Assembly (NCBI GenBank): GCA_045587205.1
Contig: JAZNBV010000005.1
Coordinates: forward strand, 1-34,455
DNA: 34,455 nucleotides
Source of the DNA: SIG78 sp045587205
GTDB lineage: Bacteria > Verrucomicrobiota > Lentisphaeria > Victivallales > Victivallaceae
Direction: 5' to 3'
In this document: positions 8,148 to 16,115 of the stretch, piece by piece
How the letters are laid out: every line of letters starts with the position of its first letter
Numbering within the stretch: position 1 is the first letter of the stretch
Notes under the pieces: model-generated
Database searches by the model: none
What the model was told of the DNA's origin: nothing
Seen by the model: the letters and a program-made list of their open reading frames with translations, nothing else
Program-made: the position numbers and the translations under genes

Positions 8148-10826
8148 TTACTTCTTTTCCAGCGGGATCACTTCCAGATCGTCCACCCATACCCAGCCGG
8201 GCTGGGTGTTGATGTTGATCCGGAAGGTCAGGCGGGTTGATTCCGGGGTGGAGCGTTTGACGCTGCGTTTGAAATCTTCAACAGAGATGATTTTTTCAAA
8301 ATACTGCCAATCGTAATTGCCGCTGTAAAAGTTCAGCAGGTTTTTGGTGTATCCGTTGCGTCCCTGCGGCGTAAGTGTCCACAGTCCGACAAAGGGCAGA
8401 ATGTGTCCGGTGGTGGTGACAACATCGGAATATTTGTACCAGCCGCGGATCAGCAGATCGCCATTTAATTTATCCAGATTTGCCAGATTCTGCTGGATAT
8501 GGATATAACCTTTGGCTTTATTGCCGATTTTCAGGCTGGCTTTGCCGGAGTGCTTTTCTGTTGTATCGATAAAACAGTTTGCCGATGCTCTGCCCCAGGA
8601 GTCGATCCAATTGGATGTCGATTTTTCAAAACCGGCATTTTTCAAAAGGTTTTTAGAAGGATCTACCGGCTTGTAATGGCGCAGCGGATCGGGGTCTTTG
8701 ACCAGTAATATACGGTCAAACAATACCCGGTCGGGTTCCTTGCTGCCGGGGACAAAGCGCGGCCCTGCAAACTTCATAGATACCCAGATATCCCAATCTT
8801 CCGGAACGATCCCCACTGTGGCGAGCCAGGCGCGGAAGAGCCAGCTGTCGTCAAAGTTGATGAAAAGCGGCACCATAATAGTGGCGTTGCCCAGTTTATA
8901 CAAATGGAATTTGCCATCGGTGGGGATATCCGCCGCTGTGAGATTGATTCCGTCGCCGGTGCGCTTCGAGCCATTGTAAAAGCCGATGGAGTAATTGCTT
9001 TTGATCTTGTAATTGGGGTTGTAAAATGCTGTGCCGCATACGGCATCGGGATCTTTTACATAAGCTACTCTGCCTCCGGCAAGTGCGGTGACTCTGATCT
9101 GCGTCCAGTGCATATCAATAACTTCGCAGTCCTTGAACTGTGCGGGGATCTCCACCGGGAAATATTTATAAAATTCGCTTTCCATTTCCACAGCTTTGAT
9201 CTTGCTCTTTTTGATCTGCGGGCGGATATTCAGCGAACTCCAGGCCGAAATCACTGCTTTGCTGTTTTTTGCAAAACGCGCTGCAACTTTCTGCATATCG
9301 GTTTTATAGCCTGATTTAGTCAGTTTTGCCAGATTGTCGTACATAGAACGGTCAACGATCACCCGTTCCCAGGCAACGTGCAAACTGGAGCGTGTATCGT
9401 CTTGCACAGCAGCTTCGGCTTTATCCAGCAGCGCGTTGACGGTGGTGAAAAATTCTTTATCCAGGAAGGTACGGGTTTCTTCCTGACGCTTTTCCAGATA
9501 ATTGAGGTATTCGAGCATTGCCGGAGCGGCTTTGCCGTAGTAGCCTTCAAGGAATTTTCCGGCAAGTTTGTAAACATCCTGTGCAGGGTCTTCGAGCATC
9601 TTGAGCATCAGGTAGTGCTGAAGCATCGCAAATGAGCGGGAAAGCGGCTGTTCACATTCAGCATAATACATACTTACATTGTTCTGTCTGCAGAAGCGTA
9701 TCTCATTGGCAATATCGGCGCGGCTCTTGACTTGGGGAAAAAGTGTACCCTTGTAGGTGCGCCAATAACTCCAGATCGAAATATGATTGGTGTGTCTGCC
9801 CCATTTTTTAAGCATATCCCCCTGTTTAGTGTTGGCAACCAACGGCTTGAACATCCACCCCGAACAGTAGCGGATCACCACATTTTTTTCCGCTTTGAGT
9901 GTTTTGGGCGGATTGGTTGTGTAGGAATATGCATACGTGCTGATTAATATATCGGGATATTTTTTAGCAACTTCGCGCGCCAGATAATTTACAAAATCCA
10001 GATTGGGGCCGCTGTATGAACCTTCTTTTTCCGCCAATTCTCTGCAGCCCTTGCACCAGCATTCTCCACCGGAACCGCCGTCGGGCTGGCTGATATCGTA
10101 AATGCGGGGGGCGTTGTAAGCGTATTTGGCTTTTGCGCGGTCTTTGGCTATATTTTTCAGCAATTCCTCCAACACAATACGGCGCACTTCCGGATTGGTC
10201 ATACAGAGAGTGTGGCATTTGCCGCCGGATTTGGAGGGTCCGAACAGTTTGGGGTCTTTGATGAATTTTACATAATTATCAAAGGTATGGCAATCGCGGG
10301 GACTGCCGTAATTGTAATTTACAAAACTGGCGCGGAAATTTTCCTTGTTGCGCAGCCGCCATATTCCATCCATAAAGTCATTGCTGACAAACATTTCGCG
10401 CCGGATAAATGCCGGTTTGTTTTTTTCATCGATCTGCGGTATTTTCCACCCCGGTTGTGCCGGAAGAAGTTCGGTATCCGGCGCCAGCCAGGAGCAGGAG
10501 GCATACTTTTCAAGAAAAGTGTAGATCCCGTAAAGAACTCCCGGTACATCACAGCCGGCAATATAGAGTTTGCCGTCGCGCGAATAGAGATGCCACTCCT
10601 GATCGGAAAGAGTTTTGTCCATTGCAAGAACAATATCTCCGGCTGCGGCATTTTTGGCGTCAGACTGACTGCTGATATACTTTCTGCCGCTTACCGCTGT
10701 AAGACAGCGTGCCATATCATTGGCGGCAAACTTCATTGCCGGATCGTTGACCGGATAGTGTACTGTTTCGGCTGCTGCCTGAAAAATCATCAGCAGCGCC
10801 CCGCAAAGAATCGATGTTTTTTTCAT
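8148..10826 (-). CDS. Secreted DUF4838 protein with C-terminal carbohydrate-binding-like module
   Basis: An 892-residue exported protein. The ATG at 10826 is chosen because it gives the signal peptide MKKTSILCGALLMIFQAAAE and has AAGGGG upstream; the open frame runs 24 codons further. Residues about 25-125 resemble the alpha-glucuronidase/GH20-like N-terminal alpha/beta domain (NDMARCLTAVSGRKY, YGIYTFLEKYASCSWLAPDTELLP). Next comes the DUF4838 TIM-barrel region, with a CWCKGC cysteine cluster, LARE..KKYPDILISTYAYSYT and HISIWSYWRTYKG. The last 170 residues (NLLKNAGFEKSTSNWIDSWG onward) look like a CBM4/9-type jelly roll. DUF4838 proteins are abundant in polysaccharide-degrading PVC bacteria, but no enzymatic activity is established that I know of. 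Its own promoter lies at 10870-10898. Confidence 0.82.
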   Translation of the reverse strand: MKKTSILCGALLMIFQAAAETVHYPVNDPAMKFAANDMARCLTAVSGRKYISSQSDAKNAAAGDIVLAMDKTLSDQEWHLYSRDGKLYIAGCDVPGVLYGIYTFLEKYASCSWLAPDTELLPAQPGWKIPQIDEKNKPAFIRREMFVSNDFMDGIWRLRNKENFRASFVNYNYGSPRDCHTFDNYVKFIKDPKLFGPSKSGGKCHTLCMTNPEVRRIVLEELLKNIAKDRAKAKYAYNAPRIYDISQPDGGSGGECWCKGCRELAEKEGSYSGPNLDFVNYLAREVAKKYPDILISTYAYSYTTNPPKTLKAEKNVVIRYCSGWMFKPLVANTKQGDMLKKWGRHTNHISIWSYWRTYKGTLFPQVKSRADIANEIRFCRQNNVSMYYAECEQPLSRSFAMLQHYLMLKMLEDPAQDVYKLAGKFLEGYYGKAAPAMLEYLNYLEKRQEETRTFLDKEFFTTVNALLDKAEAAVQDDTRSSLHVAWERVIVDRSMYDNLAKLTKSGYKTDMQKVAARFAKNSKAVISAWSSLNIRPQIKKSKIKAVEMESEFYKYFPVEIPAQFKDCEVIDMHWTQIRVTALAGGRVAYVKDPDAVCGTAFYNPNYKIKSNYSIGFYNGSKRTGDGINLTAADIPTDGKFHLYKLGNATIMVPLFINFDDSWLFRAWLATVGIVPEDWDIWVSMKFAGPRFVPGSKEPDRVLFDRILLVKDPDPLRHYKPVDPSKNLLKNAGFEKSTSNWIDSWGRASANCFIDTTEKHSGKASLKIGNKAKGYIHIQQNLANLDKLNGDLLIRGWYKYSDVVTTTGHILPFVGLWTLTPQGRNGYTKNLLNFYSGNYDWQYFEKIISVEDFKRSVKRSTPESTRLTFRININTQPGWVWVDDLEVIPLEKK

Positions 10827-10869
10827 TAATAAACCCCTTTGGTTATGGTTTTGGTTACTGTATGTGTTT

Positions 10870-10898
10870 ATTTTAACACGGAAACAATAACAATGCAA
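10870..10898 (-). promoter_or_regulatory. Promoter of the DUF4838 gene
   Basis: Minus strand TTGCAT (10893-10898), 17-bp spacer, TAAAAT (10870-10875). A small inverted repeat GTGTT-TATTTT-AACAC (10864-10879) overlaps the -10 box and may be an operator. Confidence 0.5.
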
Positions 10899-10941
10899 GG
10901 GGAATATTGTTTATTTTGTTGTAATCTTGTTGGTTATGTTG

Positions 10942-11745
10942 TTACCACACCAGAGTAAGCGCCATAACCAGCATACCGGCAATCAGACCGGCAATGGATA
11001 TATGGTGTTCTCCGTACTCTTCAGCCAGCGGCAGAAGTTCGTCAAAACTGATAAACACCATAATTCCCGCCACTGCAGCAAAGGTTACAGCCATAAGTGC
11101 CGGTGTCAGGAACGGCAGCATAAATGCCCACGCTGCCACCGCCCCCAGCGGTTCCGCAAGACCGGAAAGAAATGAGTACGCAAACGCCTTTTTTCTGCTG
11201 CCGGTTGCGTGATAGATCGGTACGGATACGGTAATGCCTTCAGGTATATTATGTATGGCAATGGCAAGCGCAATGGAAATTCCGGTTACCGGATCGGTCA
11301 ATGCCGCAGTGAACACTGCCATACCTTCAGGAAAATTGTGTATGGCAATGGCAAGCGCAAAGAGTTTTCCGCTGCGGATGAGTTTATCTTTGTGATGCGG
11401 TGAATCCATTTCGCTGACCGCGCGCACTTCGTGCGGGTTTTCATAATTCGGTACAAGTTTGTCGATCAGCATTGCAATAAACATTCCTCCGAAAAACGCC
11501 GCGATTCCGATAAGTGCCCCGGAGCGTTTGCCGAATATTTCCGAAAGTTCCAGTTGTGATCCCGCCAGCAGTTCCACAAAAGATATGTAAATCATAACGC
11601 CGCCGGAGAACCCCAGTGCCCCGGCAAGAAATCTTGTATTCCGGCTCTTGGCAAAAAATGCTATGCAGCTGCCGATACCGGTGGCAAGACCGGCGATCAG
11701 GGTCAGGAAAATACCCGAAAAAATCTGCTGAAATGTTATTTCCAT
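10942..11745 (-). CDS. zupT: ZIP-family zinc transporter ZupT
   Basis: A 267-residue inner-membrane transporter that imports Zn2+ and some other divalent metals. The start at 11745 (MEITFQQIFSG) has AGAAAGAG upstream; the longer frame adds 23 residues with no membrane logic. Eight hydrophobic segments are visible. The paired metal-site motifs of ZIP proteins are intact, HNFPEG in helix IV and HNIPEG in helix V. A His-containing cytoplasmic loop (MDSPHHKDK) separates helices III and IV. Length matches E. coli ZupT (257). The promoter region carries AAAACnGTTTT repeats (11761-11771, 11830-11840). Confidence 0.95.
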   Translation of the reverse strand: MEITFQQIFSGIFLTLIAGLATGIGSCIAFFAKSRNTRFLAGALGFSGGVMIYISFVELLAGSQLELSEIFGKRSGALIGIAAFFGGMFIAMLIDKLVPNYENPHEVRAVSEMDSPHHKDKLIRSGKLFALAIAIHNFPEGMAVFTAALTDPVTGISIALAIAIHNIPEGITVSVPIYHATGSRKKAFAYSFLSGLAEPLGAVAAWAFMLPFLTPALMAVTFAAVAGIMVFISFDELLPLAEEYGEHHISIAGLIAGMLVMALTLVW

Positions 11746-11760
11746 AATTGCTCTTTCTGT

Positions 11761-11840
11761 AAAACTGTTTTTCTTTATATTGATTAATGTAACACTGTTT
11801 AAGTTTTTCTGCAACTGTTGAATTGCGGTAAAACAGTTTT
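11761..11840 (-). promoter_or_regulatory. zupT promoter flanked by AAAACnGTTTT palindromes
   Basis: Minus strand TTGCAG (11809-11814), 17-bp spacer, TACATT (11786-11791). AAAACTGTTTT at 11761-11771 lies 14 bp downstream of the -10. AAAACAGTTTT at 11830-11840 lies 15 bp upstream of the -35. A partial copy AACACTGTTT (11791-11800) sits in the spacer. The symmetric placement suggests a repressor, possibly metal-responsive; that is inference. Confidence 0.45.
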
Positions 11841-11844
11841 TCCG

Positions 11845-11884
11845 GATAAAAAAACTGCCGCCGGAAGAGTGCTCCGGCGGCAGT
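11845..11884 (-). terminator. Terminator of the xylose-isomerase-like gene
   Basis: 12-bp perfect stem ACTGCCGCCGGA (11854-11865)/TCCGGCGGCAGT (11873-11884), 7-nt loop, followed on the minus strand by TTTTTT. Confidence 0.88.
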
Positions 11885-11907
11885 AGATGTTTTACAGAAA
11901 ACGCAAC

Positions 11908-12939
11908 TTACTTCAGCATCGAATCAAGGATGTAGTAGTTGAGTTCTTCGTAGTCGCGCGAACCGACCATTTCGGCGATCTTGGCATCATCCAGACTGCG
12001 GCTGATTTCCAGCAGGCGCAGGAAGATCTTGCGGCTGACTTCCAGGTGCTTCATATCCACACCTTCCTTCTGGGTACGCATAACTTTAACGTCCAGACCG
12101 ACCCATTCGCCATTGTTGCCGAAGCCGTGCTGATCGAGCACACGCACCTGGTTGAGGGCGCGGCGCGGGTCAACAGCGCCGAAGGTCAAATCCTGGTCGA
12201 ACTTCAGACCGTTCTGGTCGTTCAGGTGCACGCTCCAGAGTTTCTTGTGCGCCAGAGCAAAACCCATTTCGTCGGAGGGCGAAAGGTTGGCAAGCAGCGC
12301 GTGGGCAGTTTCGATCAGACAGCCGACGCGGCTGGGATCGCTGGTCATCAGACCCATTGCAATAGCGTGACCGATGGTCGGAATGTAGGTGTGATCCATC
12401 AGTTCGTTGGGCTTGGATTCAACCATAATGCGGATGTCTTTGTCATAATCAAGCATCATCTGCATAGCCGCACCGATGCGTTCGGTGGCAACGACCGGGT
12501 CCTTGGATTCGCGGATGTAGGTACCTTCGCGGGCAAGCCACAGCACAATGTTGTTGGTGCCGAGAGCCTTGGCAATATCAATGGTGCGCTTGGTGCGTTC
12601 CAGAGCATATTCGCGGCACTTGGGGCAGTTGTTGGTGTAACCGCCGTCAATGGTCTGCGGAGCAAACCACATACGCGGTGCAACAAATTCCGGGGTCAGA
12701 CCGTGGTCATCGAGAACTTTCTTCAGATCTTCGGCAGCTTTGATGATCTGCGCCGGAGTCATATTGTCCATACCCGGAACTGCATCGTCGTCGTGCAGCT
12801 GGATGCCGTCAAAGCCCAGCTTTTTGTAGGCGGCAAGTTTGGTGTTTACGGGGACGGATTTACGGACTTCAGGACCGAACGGGTCGGCACCTTCGTGAAT
12901 GTTCCACGGTCCGAACGAAAAACGGAATGTACCCTGCAT
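11908..12939 (-). CDS. Xylose isomerase-family TIM-barrel enzyme
   Basis: A 343-residue cytoplasmic TIM barrel, closest in pattern to the short (group I, actinobacterial-type) xylose isomerases that convert D-xylose to D-xylulose with two divalent metals. By eye alignment: catalytic His H49 in LHDDD, aromatic wall W91/F92 and W134, E174 and K176 in VESKPNE, E210 and H213 in CLIETAHA, D248 and D250 in KFDQDLTFG, D283 in LDVK. The position equivalent to the metal-1 ligand Asp245 of Streptomyces xylose isomerase reads His238 (SVHLND), as in some related sugar isomerase/epimerase barrels, so the true substrate may differ. AGGAGG lies upstream. It is divergent from an AraC regulator with an inverted repeat over its promoter, consistent with sugar-induced expression. 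Confidence 0.82.
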   Translation of the reverse strand: MQGTFRFSFGPWNIHEGADPFGPEVRKSVPVNTKLAAYKKLGFDGIQLHDDDAVPGMDNMTPAQIIKAAEDLKKVLDDHGLTPEFVAPRMWFAPQTIDGGYTNNCPKCREYALERTKRTIDIAKALGTNNIVLWLAREGTYIRESKDPVVATERIGAAMQMMLDYDKDIRIMVESKPNELMDHTYIPTIGHAIAMGLMTSDPSRVGCLIETAHALLANLSPSDEMGFALAHKKLWSVHLNDQNGLKFDQDLTFGAVDPRRALNQVRVLDQHGFGNNGEWVGLDVKVMRTQKEGVDMKHLEVSRKIFLRLLEISRSLDDAKIAEMVGSRDYEELNYYILDSMLK

Positions 12940-12988
12940 AATAAACCTCCTGATGGTTTGGTTGTGTACGTTACGGGTATTTTTGTAC

Positions 12989-13013
12989 TTTGCAACAATA
13001 TAGCGCTTGCAAA
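12989..13013. promoter_or_regulatory. Inverted repeat over the xylose-isomerase-like gene promoter
   Basis: TTTGCAA (12989-12995), 11-bp spacer, TTGCAAA (13007-13013). The spacer contains the minus-strand -10 box TATATT (12997-13002). No good -35 exists at the right distance (AAGGTT), which fits a promoter that needs an activator. Confidence 0.5.
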
Positions 13014-13023
13014 TCTGAAAACC

Positions 13024-13066
13024 TTGACTATATTATGAAAAATTAGCATTATATTACGAATATAAT
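13024..13066 (+). promoter_or_regulatory. Promoter and AT-rich palindrome of the AraC-type gene
   Basis: TTGACT (13024-13029), 17-bp spacer, CATTAT (13047-13052). The perfect inverted repeat ATTATATT-ACG-AATATAAT (13048-13066) overlaps the -10 box, suggesting autoregulation. AAGAGG (13072-13077) is the ribosome binding site. Confidence 0.5.
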
Positions 13067-13081
13067 ATCTCAAGAGGTTTT

Positions 13082-13969
13082 ATGCAGACTGTTATTGCCA
13101 ACCGCAGTGATTATTTTCCGCAGGACGGCTGTCCGATCGCCATACGTTCCATTCAGGGCGATGCGCCGATTCAGCACGAAGGCGACCTTACTGATATGCG
13201 TCATACGCACAATTTTGCTGAACTTATAATCATTACCCGCGGCGGCGGCAGCCATTGGATCGACGGTTCGGCATACCCGGTGGCGGCAGGGGATATATTT
13301 TTGATTCAGGACAATACTGAACATTATTTTCAGGAACGGCACGATCTGGAAATGTACAATATTATGTTTGACAACAGCTATCTGACAGAACACTTGCGCA
13401 GTTTGCGTTCGCTTTCCGGATTTAATGCTTTTTTTATTTTTGAACCGCTGTTCCGGCGGCGCCACGCTTTTATGAGCCGTCTGCATCTGGCGCCGGAATC
13501 GATGCTTAAGATGCGTACGCTGCTCAACAGTATGCTTGCGGAAGTGCGCGACAGCCGTCCGGGCAGCGATTTGATGATGCTTTCGCGGGTGCTGGAGATT
13601 TTTGTAATGATTGCGCGTGAGTATTCGCGCAGTTCCAACAGCAAAGTACAGACTCTCTTCCGGTTGGGCGAGGTCATCAGCCGGATGGAAAACAACTACC
13701 GCGAAAACTGGACTGTGGCGCGGCTTGCGAAAATCGCGGCAATGGCGCCCAGCACTTTTCTGCCGGTTTTCCGCGAAGCTACCGGTTCTTCGCCGATAGA
13801 TTACCTGTTAAATCTGCGCCTGACCAAAGCTGCTGAAATCCTGCTCAAAGATGACTGTGCAATATCTGAAGTAGCTGCCAATTGCGGGTTCCGTGATTCA
13901 AATTATTTTTCGCGGCAGTTCAGAAAATTCTACAACTGTTCTCCCCGTGACTACCGTAAACGGTTTTGA
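13082..13969 (+). CDS. AraC/XylS-family transcriptional regulator with cupin sensor domain
   Basis: A 295-residue DNA-binding regulator. Residues about 25-110 form a cupin sensor (HTHNFAELIIITRGGGSHWIDG, AAGDIFLIQDNTEHYF) typical of sugar-responsive AraC proteins such as RhaS. Residues about 195-295 hold two helix-turn-helix units: ENWTVARLAKIAAMAPSTF with the partner ATGSSPIDYLLNLRL, then CAISEVAANCGFRDSNYFSR and the family tail SPRDYRKRF. The gene is divergent from the xylose-isomerase-like gene and separated by 142 bp carrying two inverted repeats, so that gene is the likely target. The effector is unknown. Confidence 0.93.
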   Translation: MQTVIANRSDYFPQDGCPIAIRSIQGDAPIQHEGDLTDMRHTHNFAELIIITRGGGSHWIDGSAYPVAAGDIFLIQDNTEHYFQERHDLEMYNIMFDNSYLTEHLRSLRSLSGFNAFFIFEPLFRRRHAFMSRLHLAPESMLKMRTLLNSMLAEVRDSRPGSDLMMLSRVLEIFVMIAREYSRSSNSKVQTLFRLGEVISRMENNYRENWTVARLAKIAAMAPSTFLPVFREATGSSPIDYLLNLRLTKAAEILLKDDCAISEVAANCGFRDSNYFSRQFRKFYNCSPRDYRKRF

Positions 13970-13987
13970 GTCGTACAATATAAGCAT

Positions 13988-14032
13988 AAACGGCACTTTC
14001 CCGGGCGGTTCCGCCGCGGTAAAGTGCCGTTT
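13988..14032. terminator. Hairpin between convergent genes
   Basis: 12-bp perfect stem AAACGGCACTTT (13988-13999)/AAAGTGCCGTTT (14021-14032) with a GC-rich inner loop. It lies between the stops at 13969 (plus) and 14059 (minus). T-runs are short, so it probably acts in both directions but imperfectly. Confidence 0.65.
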
Positions 14033-14058
14033 GAATACCGGTAAACAGTTGTTGAAGT

Positions 14059-15228
14059 TTACTTCAGATCAAGCACTGCCGGAACAAAGGATTCCCCGGC
14101 AGGGATCTCGGTAATGTTTTTGTGTTTGCCGAAAGCCTTGGCTTCCGCTCCGGAAACAAAGAGTTTGCCTCCACGGTCAAGGAAGGGATTGATGATGACA
14201 TCCCAGTTCTTTGCCAGCGAAATATTTTTTTCATCAATGGCATCGGGAATGACCAATGCATCAACGTGATTGAGCATACCTTCGGAAAACTCTCCGGTTG
14301 TAACCAATACTACATCAATCTCCGGGCGGCTGTTGAGTTCCAGCATCCGCCTGACCGGCTCTTTGCCCAGAGTGCTTGCTGTGTAGAACGCCACCCGGAG
14401 CGGATGGAAATTCTTTTTGGGAAACTGCGGTGTGGGTTTGAAGCCTGCCACTGCATAAAAACACCCCATTGCCAGATCGTGATTGGTAATATGAGATTCA
14501 GGATGAAAACTTGTAGCAATGATCTTGCCTTTGCCGTAATTGCCGTAAATTACGGCCGGAGCATTGAAAAAGTTGCCGCCGGGACGACCTTTGGGACTGA
14601 CAGTACCTTTGTAAACACCCAGTATTTCACCTTTGCCGTGTTCCCAATCCTTGCCTGGTTTGGAAATGGGGCCCAAAGAGTATCTTACGTTGTAACGACC
14701 GGGGCGGATATTCATAATTTCAGCGCCCCGTTTGGAGATTTCTACCGGCAGCACTGCCTGGGCACCACCGGCGCCAAGGCAATATTCAAAAGGCATAAGT
14801 TCCAGGCGTTCTTTGCGGTTGAGTGTGCAGTGGAACCCCGCGCAGATACCGATATAGGAACCGCCGTTGCGGACAAATTCCTGGATGGCGGCTTTGCCGG
14901 AATCCTGCAAATCCTTTACCTGCAGTTCACTGGAACCGCCGGGGATCAGCAGCAGATCGAGTTCTTTGAGTTTACCATCGCGGATGTCCTGTGCTTCCAG
15001 CAGAGTTACTTCCAGCTGCGGCGAATAAAAGAGCAGCTGCGCCCAGAAATAGACTCCGTTGCTGCGGCTGCCCTGGCCGACAAAATAACCGACTTTGAGT
15101 TTTTTGCCGCCGGGGGGCAGGGGGGCGGATTGTTTATTGCACGCGCTGCCAATTGAACTACAGGCGCAAAGTTGGATCGCCAGTAAAAGCGCAAAGGCGA
15201 TGTTGAAAATCACACGCAGCTTTTTCAT
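14059..15228 (-). CDS. Lipoprotein with glutamine-amidotransferase-like (BPL_N-type) domain
   Basis: A 389-residue exported lipoprotein. The N-terminus has two lysines, a hydrophobic stretch and a lipobox LCAC with Cys23 as the lipidation site. From about residue 45 it has a class I glutamine amidotransferase-like flavodoxin fold of the type seen in the biotin-protein-ligase N-terminal (BPL_N) family: LDLLLIPGGSSELQ, FVRNGGSYIGICAG with the nucleophile-elbow Cys129, and SFHPES with H242/E244. This forms an apparent Cys-His-Glu triad. A second Rossmann-like half (about 265-389) contains VDALVIPDAIDE and FLDRGGKLFVSGAEA. AAGGAG precedes the ATG. Function is unknown; with an intact triad it could be a hydrolase or amidase at the cell envelope. 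Confidence 0.75.
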   Translation of the reverse strand: MKKLRVIFNIAFALLLAIQLCACSSIGSACNKQSAPLPPGGKKLKVGYFVGQGSRSNGVYFWAQLLFYSPQLEVTLLEAQDIRDGKLKELDLLLIPGGSSELQVKDLQDSGKAAIQEFVRNGGSYIGICAGFHCTLNRKERLELMPFEYCLGAGGAQAVLPVEISKRGAEIMNIRPGRYNVRYSLGPISKPGKDWEHGKGEILGVYKGTVSPKGRPGGNFFNAPAVIYGNYGKGKIIATSFHPESHITNHDLAMGCFYAVAGFKPTPQFPKKNFHPLRVAFYTASTLGKEPVRRMLELNSRPEIDVVLVTTGEFSEGMLNHVDALVIPDAIDEKNISLAKNWDVIINPFLDRGGKLFVSGAEAKAFGKHKNITEIPAGESFVPAVLDLK

Positions 15229-15262
15229 ATTTTTCTCCTTCAGTTTTATTGAATGACATCTT

Positions 15263-15290
15263 AATATAGCACCCGCAGCTTTTTTTTCAA
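15263..15290 (-). promoter_or_regulatory. Promoter of the BPL_N-type lipoprotein gene
   Basis: Minus strand TTGAAA (15285-15290), 16-bp spacer, TATATT (15263-15268), 35 bp before the start codon. Confidence 0.6.
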
Positions 15291-15350
15291 ATTTTACTGT
15301 ATCAAAAACTGTTTTTCAGAAAAAAGGGTGCAAAAAACACTTAAAAGTTA

Positions 15351-15420
15351 AAAAAATGTTATTTATCTTAAAAAAGTGTTATTTATTTTTCTTGCTTTTT
15401 TTATAAAGAGTGATTATATG
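15351..15420 (+). promoter_or_regulatory. Promoter with tandem AAAAAA(G)TGTT operator repeats
   Basis: Two direct repeats, AAAAAATGTTATTTAT (15351-15366) and AAAAAAGTGTTATTTAT (15370-15386), are spaced 20 bp apart. Eleven bp after the second TGTT come -35 TTGCTT (15392-15397), a 17-bp spacer and -10 TATATG (15415-15420). The same layout recurs at 17097-17167. Repeats placed just upstream of the -35 on the same DNA face suggest an activator site. Confidence 0.6.
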
Positions 15421-15488
15421 TAACTTCCAAAGGCATTTTGCTGTATTTTTTGTTGCAGTTGAAAATTAAAGAAAAGGAGATTTCAACA

Positions 15489-16082
15489 ATGAAAAAGATC
15501 GCAATTCTCTGTGGTGCCGTGCTGGGGATTTTCTGCAGCGCTGCTGTCGTAAGTGCCGCTGAAGCGGTTGATTATTCCACTATCGGTAAAGATTGGCGCA
15601 AAGGTGCTTTCAAGATCGTAAACGGTGGCTGGAGCAAACCGGGATTGCTCAAGACTGCTGCAGATATTGAAAATGTTCCGTACTTCAGCCCCGGTAACAG
15701 CAATGCCGGAGCTTTCCCCTATAACAATCACTTCTTTGAATTCAAACTTGCCAAGAGCGAAAAAGTGACCCGTATTGTTCTGGAACTTGACCTGACCGAT
15801 GCCAAATATCCGGTCAAAGATGCCGACTTTGCACAGGCTATGGTTTACACCAGTGCCGACGGTAAAAAATTCACTCCGGTCAAGCCGGAAATCGCACCTG
15901 CTGTTGCTTATATCAACCGCGACAAGGTCTTTCATTGGGCAATCAAAGGCGGTGCCGGTGCACAGATCACTCTCAAGGGTAACTTTGAAGGTGAATATTT
16001 CCGCGTTTATATGCCCTGGGCGCGCAAAGATTATAAGTTCCGTCTGATTATGAAGATTGACTGCCTGGCTTTTGCAAAGTAA
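15489..16082 (+). CDS. Small secreted protein, homologous to the N-terminal domain of the protein at 17226-19634
   Basis: A 197-residue protein starting MKKIAILCG, chosen because AAAAGGAG lies upstream. The signal peptide covers about residues 1-24 and cleaves near VSAAEA. The mature part is one beta-rich domain. It aligns by eye with residues about 25-180 of the 802-residue protein two genes downstream: DYSTIGKDW vs DVSTLDTSW, PYNNHFFEFKLA vs PYNEQYMEFALA, AMVYTSADGKKF vs AIVYVSMDGKNY, LKGNFEGEYFRVYMPW vs LSGDFYGKYFRILIPW. The pattern resembles a discoidin (F5/8 type C)-like jelly roll, so glycan binding is plausible but unproven. It is followed after 33 bp by the gene at 16116 and probably co-transcribed with it. 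Confidence 0.8.
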   Translation: MKKIAILCGAVLGIFCSAAVVSAAEAVDYSTIGKDWRKGAFKIVNGGWSKPGLLKTAADIENVPYFSPGNSNAGAFPYNNHFFEFKLAKSEKVTRIVLELDLTDAKYPVKDADFAQAMVYTSADGKKFTPVKPEIAPAVAYINRDKVFHWAIKGGAGAQITLKGNFEGEYFRVYMPWARKDYKFRLIMKIDCLAFAK

Positions 16083-16115
16083 AATAGAGTTAAGTCTGTA
16101 ACAGGGGGTATTGAA

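Noticed and set aside
11887..13038. 383-codon plus-strand open frame
   Set aside because: Covers the antisense of the xylose-isomerase-like gene and runs through its terminator and promoter.
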